Shown: positions 8,865-17,871, numbered from the stretch's first letter. The stretch is 64,000 bases of DNA from UBA961 sp049317525 (GCA_049317525.1 JBMOIC010000011.1:1-64000), one strand, 5' to 3'. Made by a program: numbers and translations. The notes: generated from the sequence alone by a model not told the origin.

Positions 8865-10583
8865 GTGAATATAATTCAACAGGTTTACAAATATCATATT
8901 ATTATGGCGATGGCAATAATAATAAGTATTGGTATTTGTATCAATCCCAATAATGTAAAAGCTCAAGTTGAACATCTGCCAATTTCTCATCCTGTGTATA
9001 TGTTCCTGCAACATTGCGAAGCAAAAGGACTTTTAGAACATTTTTCCTTGTCATCTTTGCCATTACAAAGGGGTGAAGTAGCCGCTGCACTAAGATCGAT
9101 TTGTAGTGCTACTCCGCAATTAACTGTATCCGAAAAACAGACATTAGAATTATATGAGCAAGAGATTTGTCCAGAATTAAGAGTTAATTCATCTGTTTTT
9201 TCTAGCGATGTACCCCAAAAAGATACTTTGTCATTTTTTAGCTCTGGATTGTTTTCTGAAAATGAAAAAGGTTTTTACTTTCAAGATGAAAACAATGTGA
9301 ATGTATATGCTGTTCCACTTGCATCAGCAGATTTTGGATTTAGATCATTAGATACAAATTCTAGTTCGATGTTTTCTGTTCAAGCTGGCATAAGAGTACA
9401 TGGAACATTAAGCAATCGATTTGGTTATTTTATGCAAGTAACAAATGGATCTTTAATCAGCGGAGATAGAACACTTGCTTTAGAGGATATACGATTAAAA
9501 CAAAATATCAAATTTGCTGTACTCAATAGTGATTTTGATTTCACGGAATCTCATATACGATATGATTATGATTGGTTTTATATCGGAATTGGCCGCGAAT
9601 CTAGATTATTAGGCGCTGGATTTAGACATCATCAATTTTTAGGACAAAATGCCCCGCCACTAGATGCAGTTTTTGCTGGAGCACGTTTTAAGCAATTTGA
9701 ATATAGATTTACATATGCTTCTTTGATGTCATTGGCAATCGATACAAATGGACAAGCAATACTCCCCAATATGGGAATAATAGCCGGTTCTGATAAATAT
9801 TTCCCATCCAAAACATTAGTAATGCATAGGGCAGCATTTCGTCCTAAATGGGGCGAAATAGCATTATGGGAAAGCGTTGTTTATCAAAATAGAAGCTTAG
9901 ATTTAGGATATCTAAATCCTTTAAGTTTTTTAAAATCCGTAGAACATTCTTTAAGAGATAGAGATAATAGTGCAATGGGATTTGATTTTACTATTAGGCC
10001 TGTAAAAGGACTATCGATAAAAGGATCTTATTTATTAGATGATTTAATTTTTTCTAAAATTGGAACAGATTATTGGGGAAATAAAGCAGCGTATTCTTTA
10101 GGCGCATTATATGCATTCCCATCGTGGAATATAGGCGCCGAATATGCCAAAGTGTATCCGTATACATATTCGCATTTTAATGTACAAAATTCAATGACAA
10201 GTGATGGACAAATTATAACGGGATCTTTAGCTCCAAATAGCGATGAACTTGCACTTTTTGGATCATTGTGGTATGGCAATCGTTATCCAATTCAATTCTT
10301 GATTTCTTATCGTAGGCATGGTGCAAATCAAGTAGAAACAATCAATGGAAAAGATACATTACTTGTTAATCATGGTGGAGATGCATTATACTGCAAAAGA
10401 CCGAATGATTCGATGGATGCTCCTTTTCTAGCAGGAATTGTACTTGAAACATTTAAAACTCAGATGTCTATAGGCTATGAAATAATAAGAGGATTTAATA
10501 TTCAAGCAGCATATCAGTTTAGAAAAACAGGCAAGGAAAATGTGCATATAGCACAAGTATCATTACGATTTGAAGATTTTTGA
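8865..10583 (+). CDS. Outer-membrane beta-barrel protein, probably capsule-assembly Wzi-like
   Basis: 572 residues. The GTG at 8865 is the upstream start; the ATG at 8904 would leave a cleaner signal peptide, ending near VKAQ. After the signal comes a ~70-residue helical segment, then a region dominated by alternating aromatic and polar strands (YDYDWFYIGIGRE, FEYRFTYASLMS, NIGAEYAKVYPYTYS) with a C-terminal QVSLRFEDF. The overall pattern fits an 18-strand Wzi-type barrel. Wzi proteins anchor capsule at the outer membrane. Its place straight after the Wza-like exporter (14-bp gap) supports this role, but the assignment rests on architecture and context, not on a diagnostic motif. Confidence 0.65.
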   Translation: MNIIQQVYKYHIIMAMAIIISIGICINPNNVKAQVEHLPISHPVYMFLQHCEAKGLLEHFSLSSLPLQRGEVAAALRSICSATPQLTVSEKQTLELYEQEICPELRVNSSVFSSDVPQKDTLSFFSSGLFSENEKGFYFQDENNVNVYAVPLASADFGFRSLDTNSSSMFSVQAGIRVHGTLSNRFGYFMQVTNGSLISGDRTLALEDIRLKQNIKFAVLNSDFDFTESHIRYDYDWFYIGIGRESRLLGAGFRHHQFLGQNAPPLDAVFAGARFKQFEYRFTYASLMSLAIDTNGQAILPNMGIIAGSDKYFPSKTLVMHRAAFRPKWGEIALWESVVYQNRSLDLGYLNPLSFLKSVEHSLRDRDNSAMGFDFTIRPVKGLSIKGSYLLDDLIFSKIGTDYWGNKAAYSLGALYAFPSWNIGAEYAKVYPYTYSHFNVQNSMTSDGQIITGSLAPNSDELALFGSLWYGNRYPIQFLISYRRHGANQVETINGKDTLLVNHGGDALYCKRPNDSMDAPFLAGIVLETFKTQMSIGYEIIRGFNIQAAYQFRKTGKENVHIAQVSLRFEDF

Positions 10584-10592
10584 TAAACCACT

Positions 10593-11759
10593 ATGCTTAT
10601 AGAAGATTACTTCATATTGTTTTGCTATCTCTTAATTCTCTATCCATTTATTTTTTATCCATTGATATTAGAACTGCTTGTTAGAATAAAAAAAAACAAA
10701 CTTTTTCAATTATCAATTTCAGATATATCAACTGATCAATTACCCGAGATATCAGTTTTGATAGCAGCATATAATGAGGTAGATACTATAGAAGAAACAG
10801 TAGAAACAATTTATAAACAACAGTATCCAAGAATACAAGTTCATGTTGGAAGTGATGGTTCTAATGATGGTACGATAGAATTACTTTATGAATTACAAAA
10901 AAAATATCCTTCTTTTTTTGTTTATGATTTATCAAGAAGAGGAAAAAATCGCATAAATGAATTTCTGATTGCACATTCTCAATCGGAGATTATTGTCCAT
11001 ATAGATGCAGATTGTAGAATTGTTCCCAATGCATTGCATGCTATGTGTGCACGATTTATAGATCCTGAAATAGGAGCTGTACTTGGAAATTCTATAGAGT
11101 TTAATGGTCATGTGTATGAACATGAGACATTAGAAAAAGAACAATCAGCATATAGATCTTTAGAATACTTTACAAGACTTAGGGAATCTCAATTAGCTTC
11201 TACGGTTACAAGCCTTGGACATTTTTATGCATTACGTAGAAGATATAGAAAACCCTTGCCGAATGATTCGGTATGCGATGATTATACTCCATTATTATCC
11301 ATATTAGCAGATAAAAAAAGAGTAGTAGTAGAAACAAAAGCATCGGTGTATGAAGTAAGAAAATCTATCGAAGGGATGGAATATTTACAAGCTCAGCGTT
11401 TTGCTGCATGTGGAATTGCATCACTATTGTTTTATAAAAGACTATTATTACCTACATATGGATTGATTTCATTTTTTTTGTGGTCAAGAAAAATGCTTCG
11501 ATGGTGTTTGCCATTCTTTAGTATCATACTTTTGATTCTAACAAGTATAAGTGTAGTAAAAACTTCAATGATTGGTTTGTTTTCTGCTAGCATATGGACA
11601 CTAGTATTTATAGGTGCATTAGCATGGAATATAGGCCTTTCATTTAAACCATTCCATAGTGCTTATATTTTTTTACGCTTACATATCAGTTTGATAATGG
11701 CTTGGCTTCATACAATACATAAAAAGCAATCTGCAGTGTGGGAAAGGCCAACTGCATAA
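10593..11759 (+). CDS. Membrane-bound family 2 glycosyltransferase
   Basis: 388 residues. A first membrane helix (residues 5-30) is followed by a GT-A domain: ISVLIAAYNE near residue 51, GSDGSNDGT, the metal-binding IDADC (DxD), an acceptor-site acidic pair (CDDYTP), and QAQRFAACG, a QxxRW-like element. Three hydrophobic segments occupy residues about 300-375. The layout resembles processive or lipid-linked GT2 enzymes of the IcaA/PgaC/NodC type, but QxxRW is degenerate (QAQRF), so a single-transfer role is as likely. The donor sugar cannot be told from the sequence. It starts 9 bases after the barrel protein and ends 9 bases before the next gene, so it is part of the operon. Confidence 0.85.
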   Translation: MLIEDYFILFCYLLILYPFIFYPLILELLVRIKKNKLFQLSISDISTDQLPEISVLIAAYNEVDTIEETVETIYKQQYPRIQVHVGSDGSNDGTIELLYELQKKYPSFFVYDLSRRGKNRINEFLIAHSQSEIIVHIDADCRIVPNALHAMCARFIDPEIGAVLGNSIEFNGHVYEHETLEKEQSAYRSLEYFTRLRESQLASTVTSLGHFYALRRRYRKPLPNDSVCDDYTPLLSILADKKRVVVETKASVYEVRKSIEGMEYLQAQRFAACGIASLLFYKRLLLPTYGLISFFLWSRKMLRWCLPFFSIILLILTSISVVKTSMIGLFSASIWTLVFIGALAWNIGLSFKPFHSAYIFLRLHISLIMAWLHTIHKKQSAVWERPTA

Positions 11760-11768
11760 TCAAGATAT

Positions 11769-13250
11769 ATGAATAGATCCGGATTTATATCGTTAAAAAA
11801 ACGTTTTGCATCTTTAGCAGCGCGTTCAACTCCAGCAATATTTCAATTGTTCGGGGATGCAATTGCTATAGGTTTAGCCTTACCTGTATTTATACAATTG
11901 GGATTTTTTACAGGATTTTATAGTATTTCCTTTCCTCTTTATGATGAATCTATACTGAATTCTATCTTTTTAAGTATACTTCCAGCAACAATTCTATATT
12001 GGATTTGTATGTTTTGGTTGGCAGGGCTTTATAGAAATTGGTTTGTAAGGTCACCATTTACAGAAGTATTTACAGTAATCAGAGCAATAGCTTTGGGAAG
12101 CTTATTTGTGTTTTTAGCTATACTTTTTACAAGTGCTAATTTTCATGGATTTCGTCTGAAAATTATATTATATGCCATCATACTCTGTATTCTAGTATCT
12201 ATATCTAGAATTATCATTAGAGTATTTCAAAGAGCATTAAGAAGAAAAGGAATTATTAAAGTAGAAACAATCTTAATGGGAAATCCAGATAAAATAGCTG
12301 ATTTATATATTACTATGACTCAAAATCCATCGTGGGGATATAGAGCTCAAGGAGTAATATTATCACATGAAACAGACTTAATAAACTGGCAGAAAAGAAT
12401 TGTTCCATCAACAACACTTCCTATTTTAGGTTATTCTAATCAAGCGCAGCAAATTTTATCAAAAGAATCACCATCTGATGTAATAGTAATGATGGAACAT
12501 ACCGATCATAGATGGTTGTTAGATATTGTGATGCAATGCAGAGAACTTGGAATTAGCGTTAAAATACAACCAGATTTATATGAGATATTTACAGGCCAAG
12601 CCAGATTATTGGCTATTCATGGAATGCCATTAATAGATATCAATCCCGAATTATTAAAAACATGGGAAAGAGTTGTAAAAAGGATTTTTGATATCGTTTT
12701 TAGTGCAATCGTGCTTCTATTAGGATTACCTTTTTTACTGATCACTGCTATTTTGGTAAAACTAGATTCCAAAGGACCAATTTTCTTTTCTCAAATTAGA
12801 GTAGGAAAAAATGGTAAGATATTTACTATGTATAAATTTAGATCAATGATAACAGATGCAGAAGCCGAAGGGCCAAGATGGGCATCAGTAAACGATCCAA
12901 GAGTTACCAGATTAGGTAGATTTTTGAGAAAATCACATTTAGATGAAATTCCACAATTTTGGAATGTATTAAAAGGTGAAATGAGTTTGGTTGGCCCAAG
13001 GCCAGAAAGACCATTTTTTGTAGAAAAATTTAAAAAAGATGTTCCATATTATCTTAGACGTCTTGTTATAAGGCCAGGACTAACAGGATGGAATCAAGTT
13101 CATTATAGAGATTATGAAGAAACATTAGAAGAAATCACTAATAGGCTTAAACATGATTTTTATTATATTGAAAATATGTCATTGCAATTAGATGTCGAAA
13201 TTATAATCAGAACAGTAATTAGAGTGTTCAGAGGTCAAGGCCAAGCATAA
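11769..13250 (+). CDS. Polyprenyl-phosphate sugar-1-phosphate transferase (WcaJ/WbaP-like)
   Basis: 493 residues. Four membrane helices occupy residues about 20-140, then comes a Rossmann-like CoA-binding-type middle domain (about 150-290), then the catalytic bacterial sugar transferase domain: KRIFDIVFSAIVLL membrane hairpin, GPIFFSQIRVGKNGK, the YKFRSM motif, LDEIPQFWNVLKGEMSLVGP, and RPGLTGW near residue 440. By family knowledge it starts repeat-unit synthesis by moving a hexose-1-phosphate from a nucleotide sugar to undecaprenyl phosphate on the inner membrane. It closes the tightly packed part of the cluster. No Wzx flippase, Wzy polymerase or Wzc kinase is seen here. Confidence 0.93.
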   Translation: MNRSGFISLKKRFASLAARSTPAIFQLFGDAIAIGLALPVFIQLGFFTGFYSISFPLYDESILNSIFLSILPATILYWICMFWLAGLYRNWFVRSPFTEVFTVIRAIALGSLFVFLAILFTSANFHGFRLKIILYAIILCILVSISRIIIRVFQRALRRKGIIKVETILMGNPDKIADLYITMTQNPSWGYRAQGVILSHETDLINWQKRIVPSTTLPILGYSNQAQQILSKESPSDVIVMMEHTDHRWLLDIVMQCRELGISVKIQPDLYEIFTGQARLLAIHGMPLIDINPELLKTWERVVKRIFDIVFSAIVLLLGLPFLLITAILVKLDSKGPIFFSQIRVGKNGKIFTMYKFRSMITDAEAEGPRWASVNDPRVTRLGRFLRKSHLDEIPQFWNVLKGEMSLVGPRPERPFFVEKFKKDVPYYLRRLVIRPGLTGWNQVHYRDYEETLEEITNRLKHDFYYIENMSLQLDVEIIIRTVIRVFRGQGQA

Positions 13251-13326
13251 TCAACATACATGTTTCTATGTTATGAAAAGAATACAGAACATCAACATGT
13301 AATTATTACACTTTCTAGAGTTTATC

Positions 13327-14031
13327 GTGAAAACGATTGTAGTTATACCTACTTATAATGAGTTGGACAATATAGACAATATCATTCAGGCTGTTTTGCA
13401 GGCTGCTGATGTTCATATTTTAATTGTTGATGATAATTCTCCAGATGGAACTTGGGCTAGAGTTCAGGAACTTCAGGAACATGATAATAGAATACATCTA
13501 TTGAAAAGAGCTGGTAAAATGGGCTTAGGTACTGCTTATTGCGAAGGTTTTACCATAGCTTTAAGCTTGGGCTATGATACTATTATGGAAATGGATGCAG
13601 ATTTCTCGCATGATCCTAAAGATATACCCCGTTTTCTAGAAAAAATACAAGATTATGATTTAGTGATAGGTTCTAGATATTCAGAAGGCGTTAATGTTGT
13701 TAACTGGCCAATGAGAAGGCTTCTTCTTAGTTATTCTGCAAATATGTATACTAGAATCATTACTGGAATGCCAATTAAAGATGCTACAGGTGGCTTTAAA
13801 TGTTTTAGAGCTTCAATTTTAAAGAAGATAGATTTTTCAGATATAAAATCAAATGGTTATGCATTTCAAATTGAAATGAATTTTAGATTATGGAAGGCCG
13901 GAGCAAGACTTATAGAAATACCAATTATTTTTATTGATAGACGCTCTGGTGTGTCTAAAATGAGTAAAAATATAGTATACGAAGCAGCATTCTTAGTATG
14001 GAAATTAAAATTAATGTATCTATTTCGCTGA
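13327..14031 (+). CDS. Polyprenol-phosphate mannosyltransferase-like GT2 (DPM1 family)
   Basis: 234 residues from a GTG start. It is a short GT-A enzyme: VVIPTYNELDNI at residue 5, VDDNSPDGTW, MDADFSHDP (DxD), GSRYSEG, and KDATGGFKCFR. These are the hallmarks of dolichol/polyprenol-phosphate mannose synthases without the C-terminal membrane domain. It probably loads a sugar from GDP-mannose or UDP-glucose onto polyprenyl phosphate at the inner membrane, giving a donor for periplasmic glycosylation. It lies 76 bases after the polysaccharide operon and could be cotranscribed. Its 3' end converges on the next gene with only 7 bases between and no terminator visible. Confidence 0.88.
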   Translation: MKTIVVIPTYNELDNIDNIIQAVLQAADVHILIVDDNSPDGTWARVQELQEHDNRIHLLKRAGKMGLGTAYCEGFTIALSLGYDTIMEMDADFSHDPKDIPRFLEKIQDYDLVIGSRYSEGVNVVNWPMRRLLLSYSANMYTRIITGMPIKDATGGFKCFRASILKKIDFSDIKSNGYAFQIEMNFRLWKAGARLIEIPIIFIDRRSGVSKMSKNIVYEAAFLVWKLKLMYLFR

Positions 14032-14038
14032 TAGTATA

Positions 14039-14581
14039 TTAGTAATTTGATTCATCACGCCATCTAATAATTCTCCAAATATCTGTAGAATCTCTTCTGA
14101 TTCTTACATTTACTCTTCCCTGTAAACGAATGATATCATAAGGATTAAAAGTAATTGTGAGATTAAAACCCCTCGAGATATCCATTAAAGTACTATCACC
14201 CGAAGAAACGATAATATCATTCCATACCAGTTCTAATGCTTGGGATGCATTGAAAAGTCCTGCAGTAGAAATCATATCTTGATCTCTTCCCCACGATGCA
14301 TCTACACCTTTATCGTAATTTCTATAAATAAAAACAAAATCTGGACTTAATAATCTACCATAAGCAATCGTATCTTTGTATAAATACGATGTCTTAAAAT
14401 TTTGAAAGACACCTTCTATTGTTCTTTGATCTCCATACATTCCTGCATTTATTGGTTTGTCCGATAATTTGGGTGCAAATGGATTTGTACAAGAATAAAA
14501 GAGCATACCATATAAAAATAGTATGAATATACTTAGTATGCTATTTGATAGTAATGTGTGCTTGATATTCTTGAAATTCAT
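14039..14581 (-). CDS. Lipoprotein of unknown function (NTF2-like resemblance)
   Basis: 180 residues. A hydrophobic signal segment ends in a lipobox-like LFYSC at about residue 31, predicting lipid attachment at Cys followed by TNPFAP. The mature part contains short helices and then beta-rich stretches, with conspicuous SPDFVFIYRNYDKG and WGRDQDM motifs and a terminal WRIIRWRDES. That shape (cone-like fold, C-terminal WRI-RW strand) resembles NTF2/SnoaL-like domains. I recall similar hypothetical lipoproteins from Ignavibacteria/Kapabacteria-type genomes, but know of no function. It lies opposite to its neighbours, converging on the DPM1-like gene and divergent from the acyltransferase. Confidence 0.75.
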   Translation of the reverse strand: MNFKNIKHTLLSNSILSIFILFLYGMLFYSCTNPFAPKLSDKPINAGMYGDQRTIEGVFQNFKTSYLYKDTIAYGRLLSPDFVFIYRNYDKGVDASWGRDQDMISTAGLFNASQALELVWNDIIVSSGDSTLMDISRGFNLTITFNPYDIIRLQGRVNVRIRRDSTDIWRIIRWRDESNY

Positions 14582-14702
14582 TGAATAATCACTTCAAAAG
14601 AATCGGTATTGATAGAAGAAATCTAATATATAGATGACAATGCATATTTGAATGTTAATTTAGTAAAAATAGCAGACAGAATTTTAGGTATTTCTAGAAG
14701 TT

Positions 14703-15449
14703 ATGATAAAAGCAAAACCATCAGCATTATGGCGTTCCATTTTAGGAAAATATTTTTTTAGATCTGTTAAACATCAATTCTTTCAATGTGGTATTTCAGG
14801 TCAAGAATTTCTTTCACCATGGATATTAGATTCTAGTGTTCATTCCGAAATTCCACTGATTTTATATAGTTCACATGGTGGCTGGTGGGATGCTGCCATT
14901 GCTATAGCATTATCTAATTCATATCTGCATTTAGAATCTTATGGCATGATGGAAGAAAAACAATTAAAAAAGTATATGTTTTTTACAAAAGTAGGTATGT
15001 TCTCTGTTCATAGGCAACAAGCTAAATCTGCATTGCAAAGCTTACATTATGCCGCTGACATATTGCAAAATTCGAATAAAACATTATGGATATTTCCTCA
15101 AGGTGAATTATTTCATCAGGATATTCGCCCGATTTCTTTGTTTTCTGGCCAAGCAATACTGTTGAAATTATTGAAAACTGCATATTTTGCCCCTATTGCT
15201 ATTCGTTATGACTTTTTACAAGAGCAAAAACCGGAAAGTTATATTAGTGTAGGAATGCCAGAGTTATTGCATTGGGAACATAAAGAGAAATCATCTGAAT
15301 GGACAGCTTATTTTACAGAAAAGCTTACGAATCAAATGGATATATTAACCAATGATATTCATAAACAAAGGCTTGATTCTTATACTATATGGTGTAAAGG
15401 GCCAGAATCCATAGAGAAAAAATGGGATTCTTTTAGAGGGATAAAATAA
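14703..15449 (+). CDS. PlsC-like lysophospholipid/glycerolipid acyltransferase
   Basis: 248 residues. The HX4D acyltransferase motif is present as HGGWWD at about residue 59, and a second block FPQGELF (consensus FPEGxR) near residue 139. Both mark the PlsC/LPLAT superfamily, which moves acyl chains from acyl-ACP or acyl-CoA to a lipid acceptor at the inner membrane. The Q in FPQG and the absence of a clear N-terminal membrane helix suggest a divergent member rather than the housekeeping PlsC. Some members of this branch acylate carotenoid glycosides, which would fit crtI about 11 kb away, but that is conjecture. The divergent gap with the lipoprotein gene is 121 bp with no clear promoter. 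Confidence 0.75.
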   Translation: MIKAKPSALWRSILGKYFFRSVKHQFFQCGISGQEFLSPWILDSSVHSEIPLILYSSHGGWWDAAIAIALSNSYLHLESYGMMEEKQLKKYMFFTKVGMFSVHRQQAKSALQSLHYAADILQNSNKTLWIFPQGELFHQDIRPISLFSGQAILLKLLKTAYFAPIAIRYDFLQEQKPESYISVGMPELLHWEHKEKSSEWTAYFTEKLTNQMDILTNDIHKQRLDSYTIWCKGPESIEKKWDSFRGIK

Positions 15450-15498
15450 TACTACATAAAAGTATATTTTTTTACTTGTGTTGAATATATTCAAGTAG

Positions 15499-15506
15499 TA
15501 AGTTTG
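15499..15506 (+). promoter_or_regulatory. Possible -7 promoter element for the FN3-like gene
   Basis: TAAGTTTG fits TAnnTTTG, with CTTG 20 bases upstream (15475-15478), i.e. one mismatch and one base of extra spacing. Transcription would start at or just before the ATG at 15513, giving an almost leaderless mRNA. Confidence 0.35.
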
Positions 15507-15512
15507 TGCGCA

Positions 15513-15929
15513 ATGAAAAATCTTCTTTATATCATATTGTCTTGCTGTATAATTTATACGGCATATGCTGCAGAAACAGCATTAGAATACTTAACTGCTA
15601 AGTCTGATGGTAAGGTTATTATTATAGAATGGCGTGCTTCAGCAGAAAAAGGCATTCATCATTATGAAGTAGAACGTGCATCTGGTGACCAATTATATCG
15701 AAATATTGCTACTATTGATGCTCGTGGACAAATGTATTCTTATCGTTTTGTAGATGAAGATGCATTAATGAAAGGAGATAAACAGCAAATTATTGGGAAT
15801 GTATATTCTTATAGATTGAGGGCAATAGGATATGATAATTCTTCTTCAGTTTCAAATTCAGTAAGTGTTGCGCATAGTATCAGTGGAATTCGCCGCACTT
15901 GGGGTATGATAAAAGAAATGTTTAGATGA
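15513..15929 (+). CDS. Small secreted protein with fibronectin-III-like fold
   Basis: 138 residues from ATG 15513; an in-frame TTG at 15504 sits inside a likely promoter element and is rejected. An N-terminal signal peptide (about residues 1-20, ending near AYA) is followed by one beta-sandwich module: GKVIIIEWRASAEKGIHHYEVERA, then YSYRFVDED and VYSYRLRAIG. This is the pattern used by FN3-like modules that often precede T9SS tails, but here no sorting domain follows and the protein ends in a basic, helical RRTWGMIKEMFR. It is 17 bases upstream of the metalloprotease and probably cotranscribed. Function unknown. Confidence 0.7.
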   Translation: MKNLLYIILSCCIIYTAYAAETALEYLTAKSDGKVIIIEWRASAEKGIHHYEVERASGDQLYRNIATIDARGQMYSYRFVDEDALMKGDKQQIIGNVYSYRLRAIGYDNSSSVSNSVSVAHSISGIRRTWGMIKEMFR

Positions 15930-15946
15930 TTTTATATACTTTTTAA

Positions 15947-17614
15947 ATGAAAACAAGTACATTTTCAAGCAAATATCACTATATATGTGTTCTATTATGT
16001 ATTGGTTTCTATTCTTATACACATACTAATGCTCAAGAACATAAATGTGGAACTTTTGTATCAGCTTCTTTTAAAGAGTTTCAGGATAAATCAGCTAAAG
16101 GGGAAACAGTACTTGCTAATAGGCCAATTCTAAGTTCACAAGAAATCACAATTGGCTCGCCTAGTGGAAAATTTCTTATCCATTATACCAAATATGGAAA
16201 TGATAGAGTAGACTCTACCGATAAAAATCAAAATTCCATACCAGATTATATTGATTCTGTTTGTTACTATTTTGATGAAGTATATTCTTATGAAATTAAT
16301 ACTTTGGGATATCCTGCTCCGCCTAGTGATCAAAATGGTGGTGGATCTGAAGCCTATGATATTTATGTGCGAAATATGAAAGAAATGGGATATTATGGTT
16401 TAACAGAACAAGATTTTAGGGTCGCAGGTACAAATAGTCAGATAAAAACTACTTCATTCATTTCTATTGATAATAATTACAGTGTAAATACTAATGGTAC
16501 AAAAAGTTATAATACCTTGGGTATTGATGCTTTAAAAATTACCGCAGCGCATGAATTTCATCATGCAATTCAATTTGGTTGTTATGGAGTTAGTACTACA
16601 GGTTTTGATGTAGTAATATATGAGATGTACAGTACTTGGATGGAATATCTTCAATATCCTGCTGTAAAAGATTATATAAATTATGCAAAATTATTGTTTA
16701 CAAATCCGCAAGAATATAGATTTGGAAGAAGGGGCACAAGTGACATATATACGGGCTATGGTTGGAGTATATTTTTTGAATTTCTTCAATACAAATTTGG
16801 AGTATCTGTCTCTAAAGATATGTGGAATAATATAGGAAAAGGGGTCTTACCATTTAGGGCATTAGAGCTTTCATTAAATACTAAAGGAAGTTCACTTAAT
16901 GATATTTGGTGTGAACTAGCGCAATGGATGTATCATACTGGTTCAAAATCATATGGTATATCAGATGCTAATAAATTTATGGATGCTGCAGATTTACCTG
17001 AAATGAAAGCAATTACTGATTCGGTAAACCCATCATTACTATTTTCACAATCAATCTATCCATATGAATTTAGATTGTATTCTTGTGTATTGCCAAATAA
17101 CCTGACCATTGCAGATACAGCAGATTTTATGTGCTCAATTATGCCTCCAAATCCATTTTACAATATATCTACAAATCAAAATCCATTAGTTTTTTCAGTT
17201 TCTAAACAAATAACCCAAAATGCAATTAGTTCGACAGGATATTATTGGAATCTTGATGCAAAAGGAATGCAATATTGCTCCTATGCAGTATTTAGTAAAG
17301 GAATTGCAGTTAAACCAAATCAAGTGGTATATCCCAATCCATATATCTTAAATCAAACTCAAGAATTGATGTTTCCTCTTCCGGCAATGGTAAATGAAGG
17401 TGATTTGGCATTGCTAACTATATATACTACTACTGGTAAAATGATATATTCTGGCAAACTCTTGATAGAGACAGACCCAAAAAACAAAGCAAATCCAGGA
17501 TTTAATACACTTGTAATCAAATATCTACAGGCTGATACCTTAGAAAGGGGAGTATATATCTTCACAGTAGAGAATAAAGGGAAAACAATTCATGGAAAAT
17601 TTCTAGTAAAATAG
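15947..17614 (+). CDS. MXAN_6640-type metalloprotease with T9SS sorting tail
   Basis: 555 residues with an N-terminal signal peptide ending near NAQE (about residue 29). The zinc motif HEFHH (HExxH) begins at His202, followed by AIQFG, and further on a GYGWSIFFEFLQ segment. The DSTDKNQNSIPDYIDSV stretch (Ca-binding-like DxN repeats) and the layout match the MXAN_6640 family of putative metalloproteases found in secreted proteins of the FCB group and myxobacteria. The C-terminal ~95 residues form a T9SS type A sorting domain (YPNPYIL, LTIYTTTGKMIYSG, LERGVYIFTV, ending FLVK). It is thus likely a cell-surface or released protease delivered by the type IX system. The 5' neighbour is a small FN3-like protein. 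Confidence 0.82.
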   Translation: MKTSTFSSKYHYICVLLCIGFYSYTHTNAQEHKCGTFVSASFKEFQDKSAKGETVLANRPILSSQEITIGSPSGKFLIHYTKYGNDRVDSTDKNQNSIPDYIDSVCYYFDEVYSYEINTLGYPAPPSDQNGGGSEAYDIYVRNMKEMGYYGLTEQDFRVAGTNSQIKTTSFISIDNNYSVNTNGTKSYNTLGIDALKITAAHEFHHAIQFGCYGVSTTGFDVVIYEMYSTWMEYLQYPAVKDYINYAKLLFTNPQEYRFGRRGTSDIYTGYGWSIFFEFLQYKFGVSVSKDMWNNIGKGVLPFRALELSLNTKGSSLNDIWCELAQWMYHTGSKSYGISDANKFMDAADLPEMKAITDSVNPSLLFSQSIYPYEFRLYSCVLPNNLTIADTADFMCSIMPPNPFYNISTNQNPLVFSVSKQITQNAISSTGYYWNLDAKGMQYCSYAVFSKGIAVKPNQVVYPNPYILNQTQELMFPLPAMVNEGDLALLTIYTTTGKMIYSGKLLIETDPKNKANPGFNTLVIKYLQADTLERGVYIFTVENKGKTIHGKFLVK

Positions 17615-17752
17615 AAATCCCACCATTTCACTTGTCCACATCTTATTAACAATTCATAAATAATAACCTACTTAACTATTATTAAAGTAAGAAGATAAGC
17701 AAATAATTAGATGTGGATAACTCTGTAAAATTTTGATTTATCAAGATTTAAT

Positions 17753-17783
17753 TTTGTTTTATACTATCTATATTCTAAATTTG
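17753..17783 (+). promoter_or_regulatory. Bacteroidota-type promoter of the ribosomal superoperon
   Basis: TTTG at 17753-17756, 19 bases, then TAAATTTG at 17776-17783, a 10/10 consensus match. The predicted start is near 17790, leaving an ~80-base leader before the first EF-G gene. Confidence 0.75.
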
Positions 17784-17792
17784 TTCTCTTCG

Positions 17793-17816
17793 CTTTAGCG
17801 GGCAAGCCCTACTAAG
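17793..17816 (+). promoter_or_regulatory. Hairpin at the 5' end of the str mRNA leader
   Basis: GGG (17800-17802) pairs with CCC (17807-17809) over a CAAG loop, and TTAG (17795-17798) with CTAA (17812-17815), separated by a small internal loop. It starts within a few bases of the predicted transcript start, where stem-loops often protect mRNA; a ribosomal-protein binding role is also possible. Confidence 0.35.
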
Positions 17817-17871
17817 TGAAAATTAACATTAGATAATAGTAACTTTTTACATGCATTAGGTTAAGACAACA

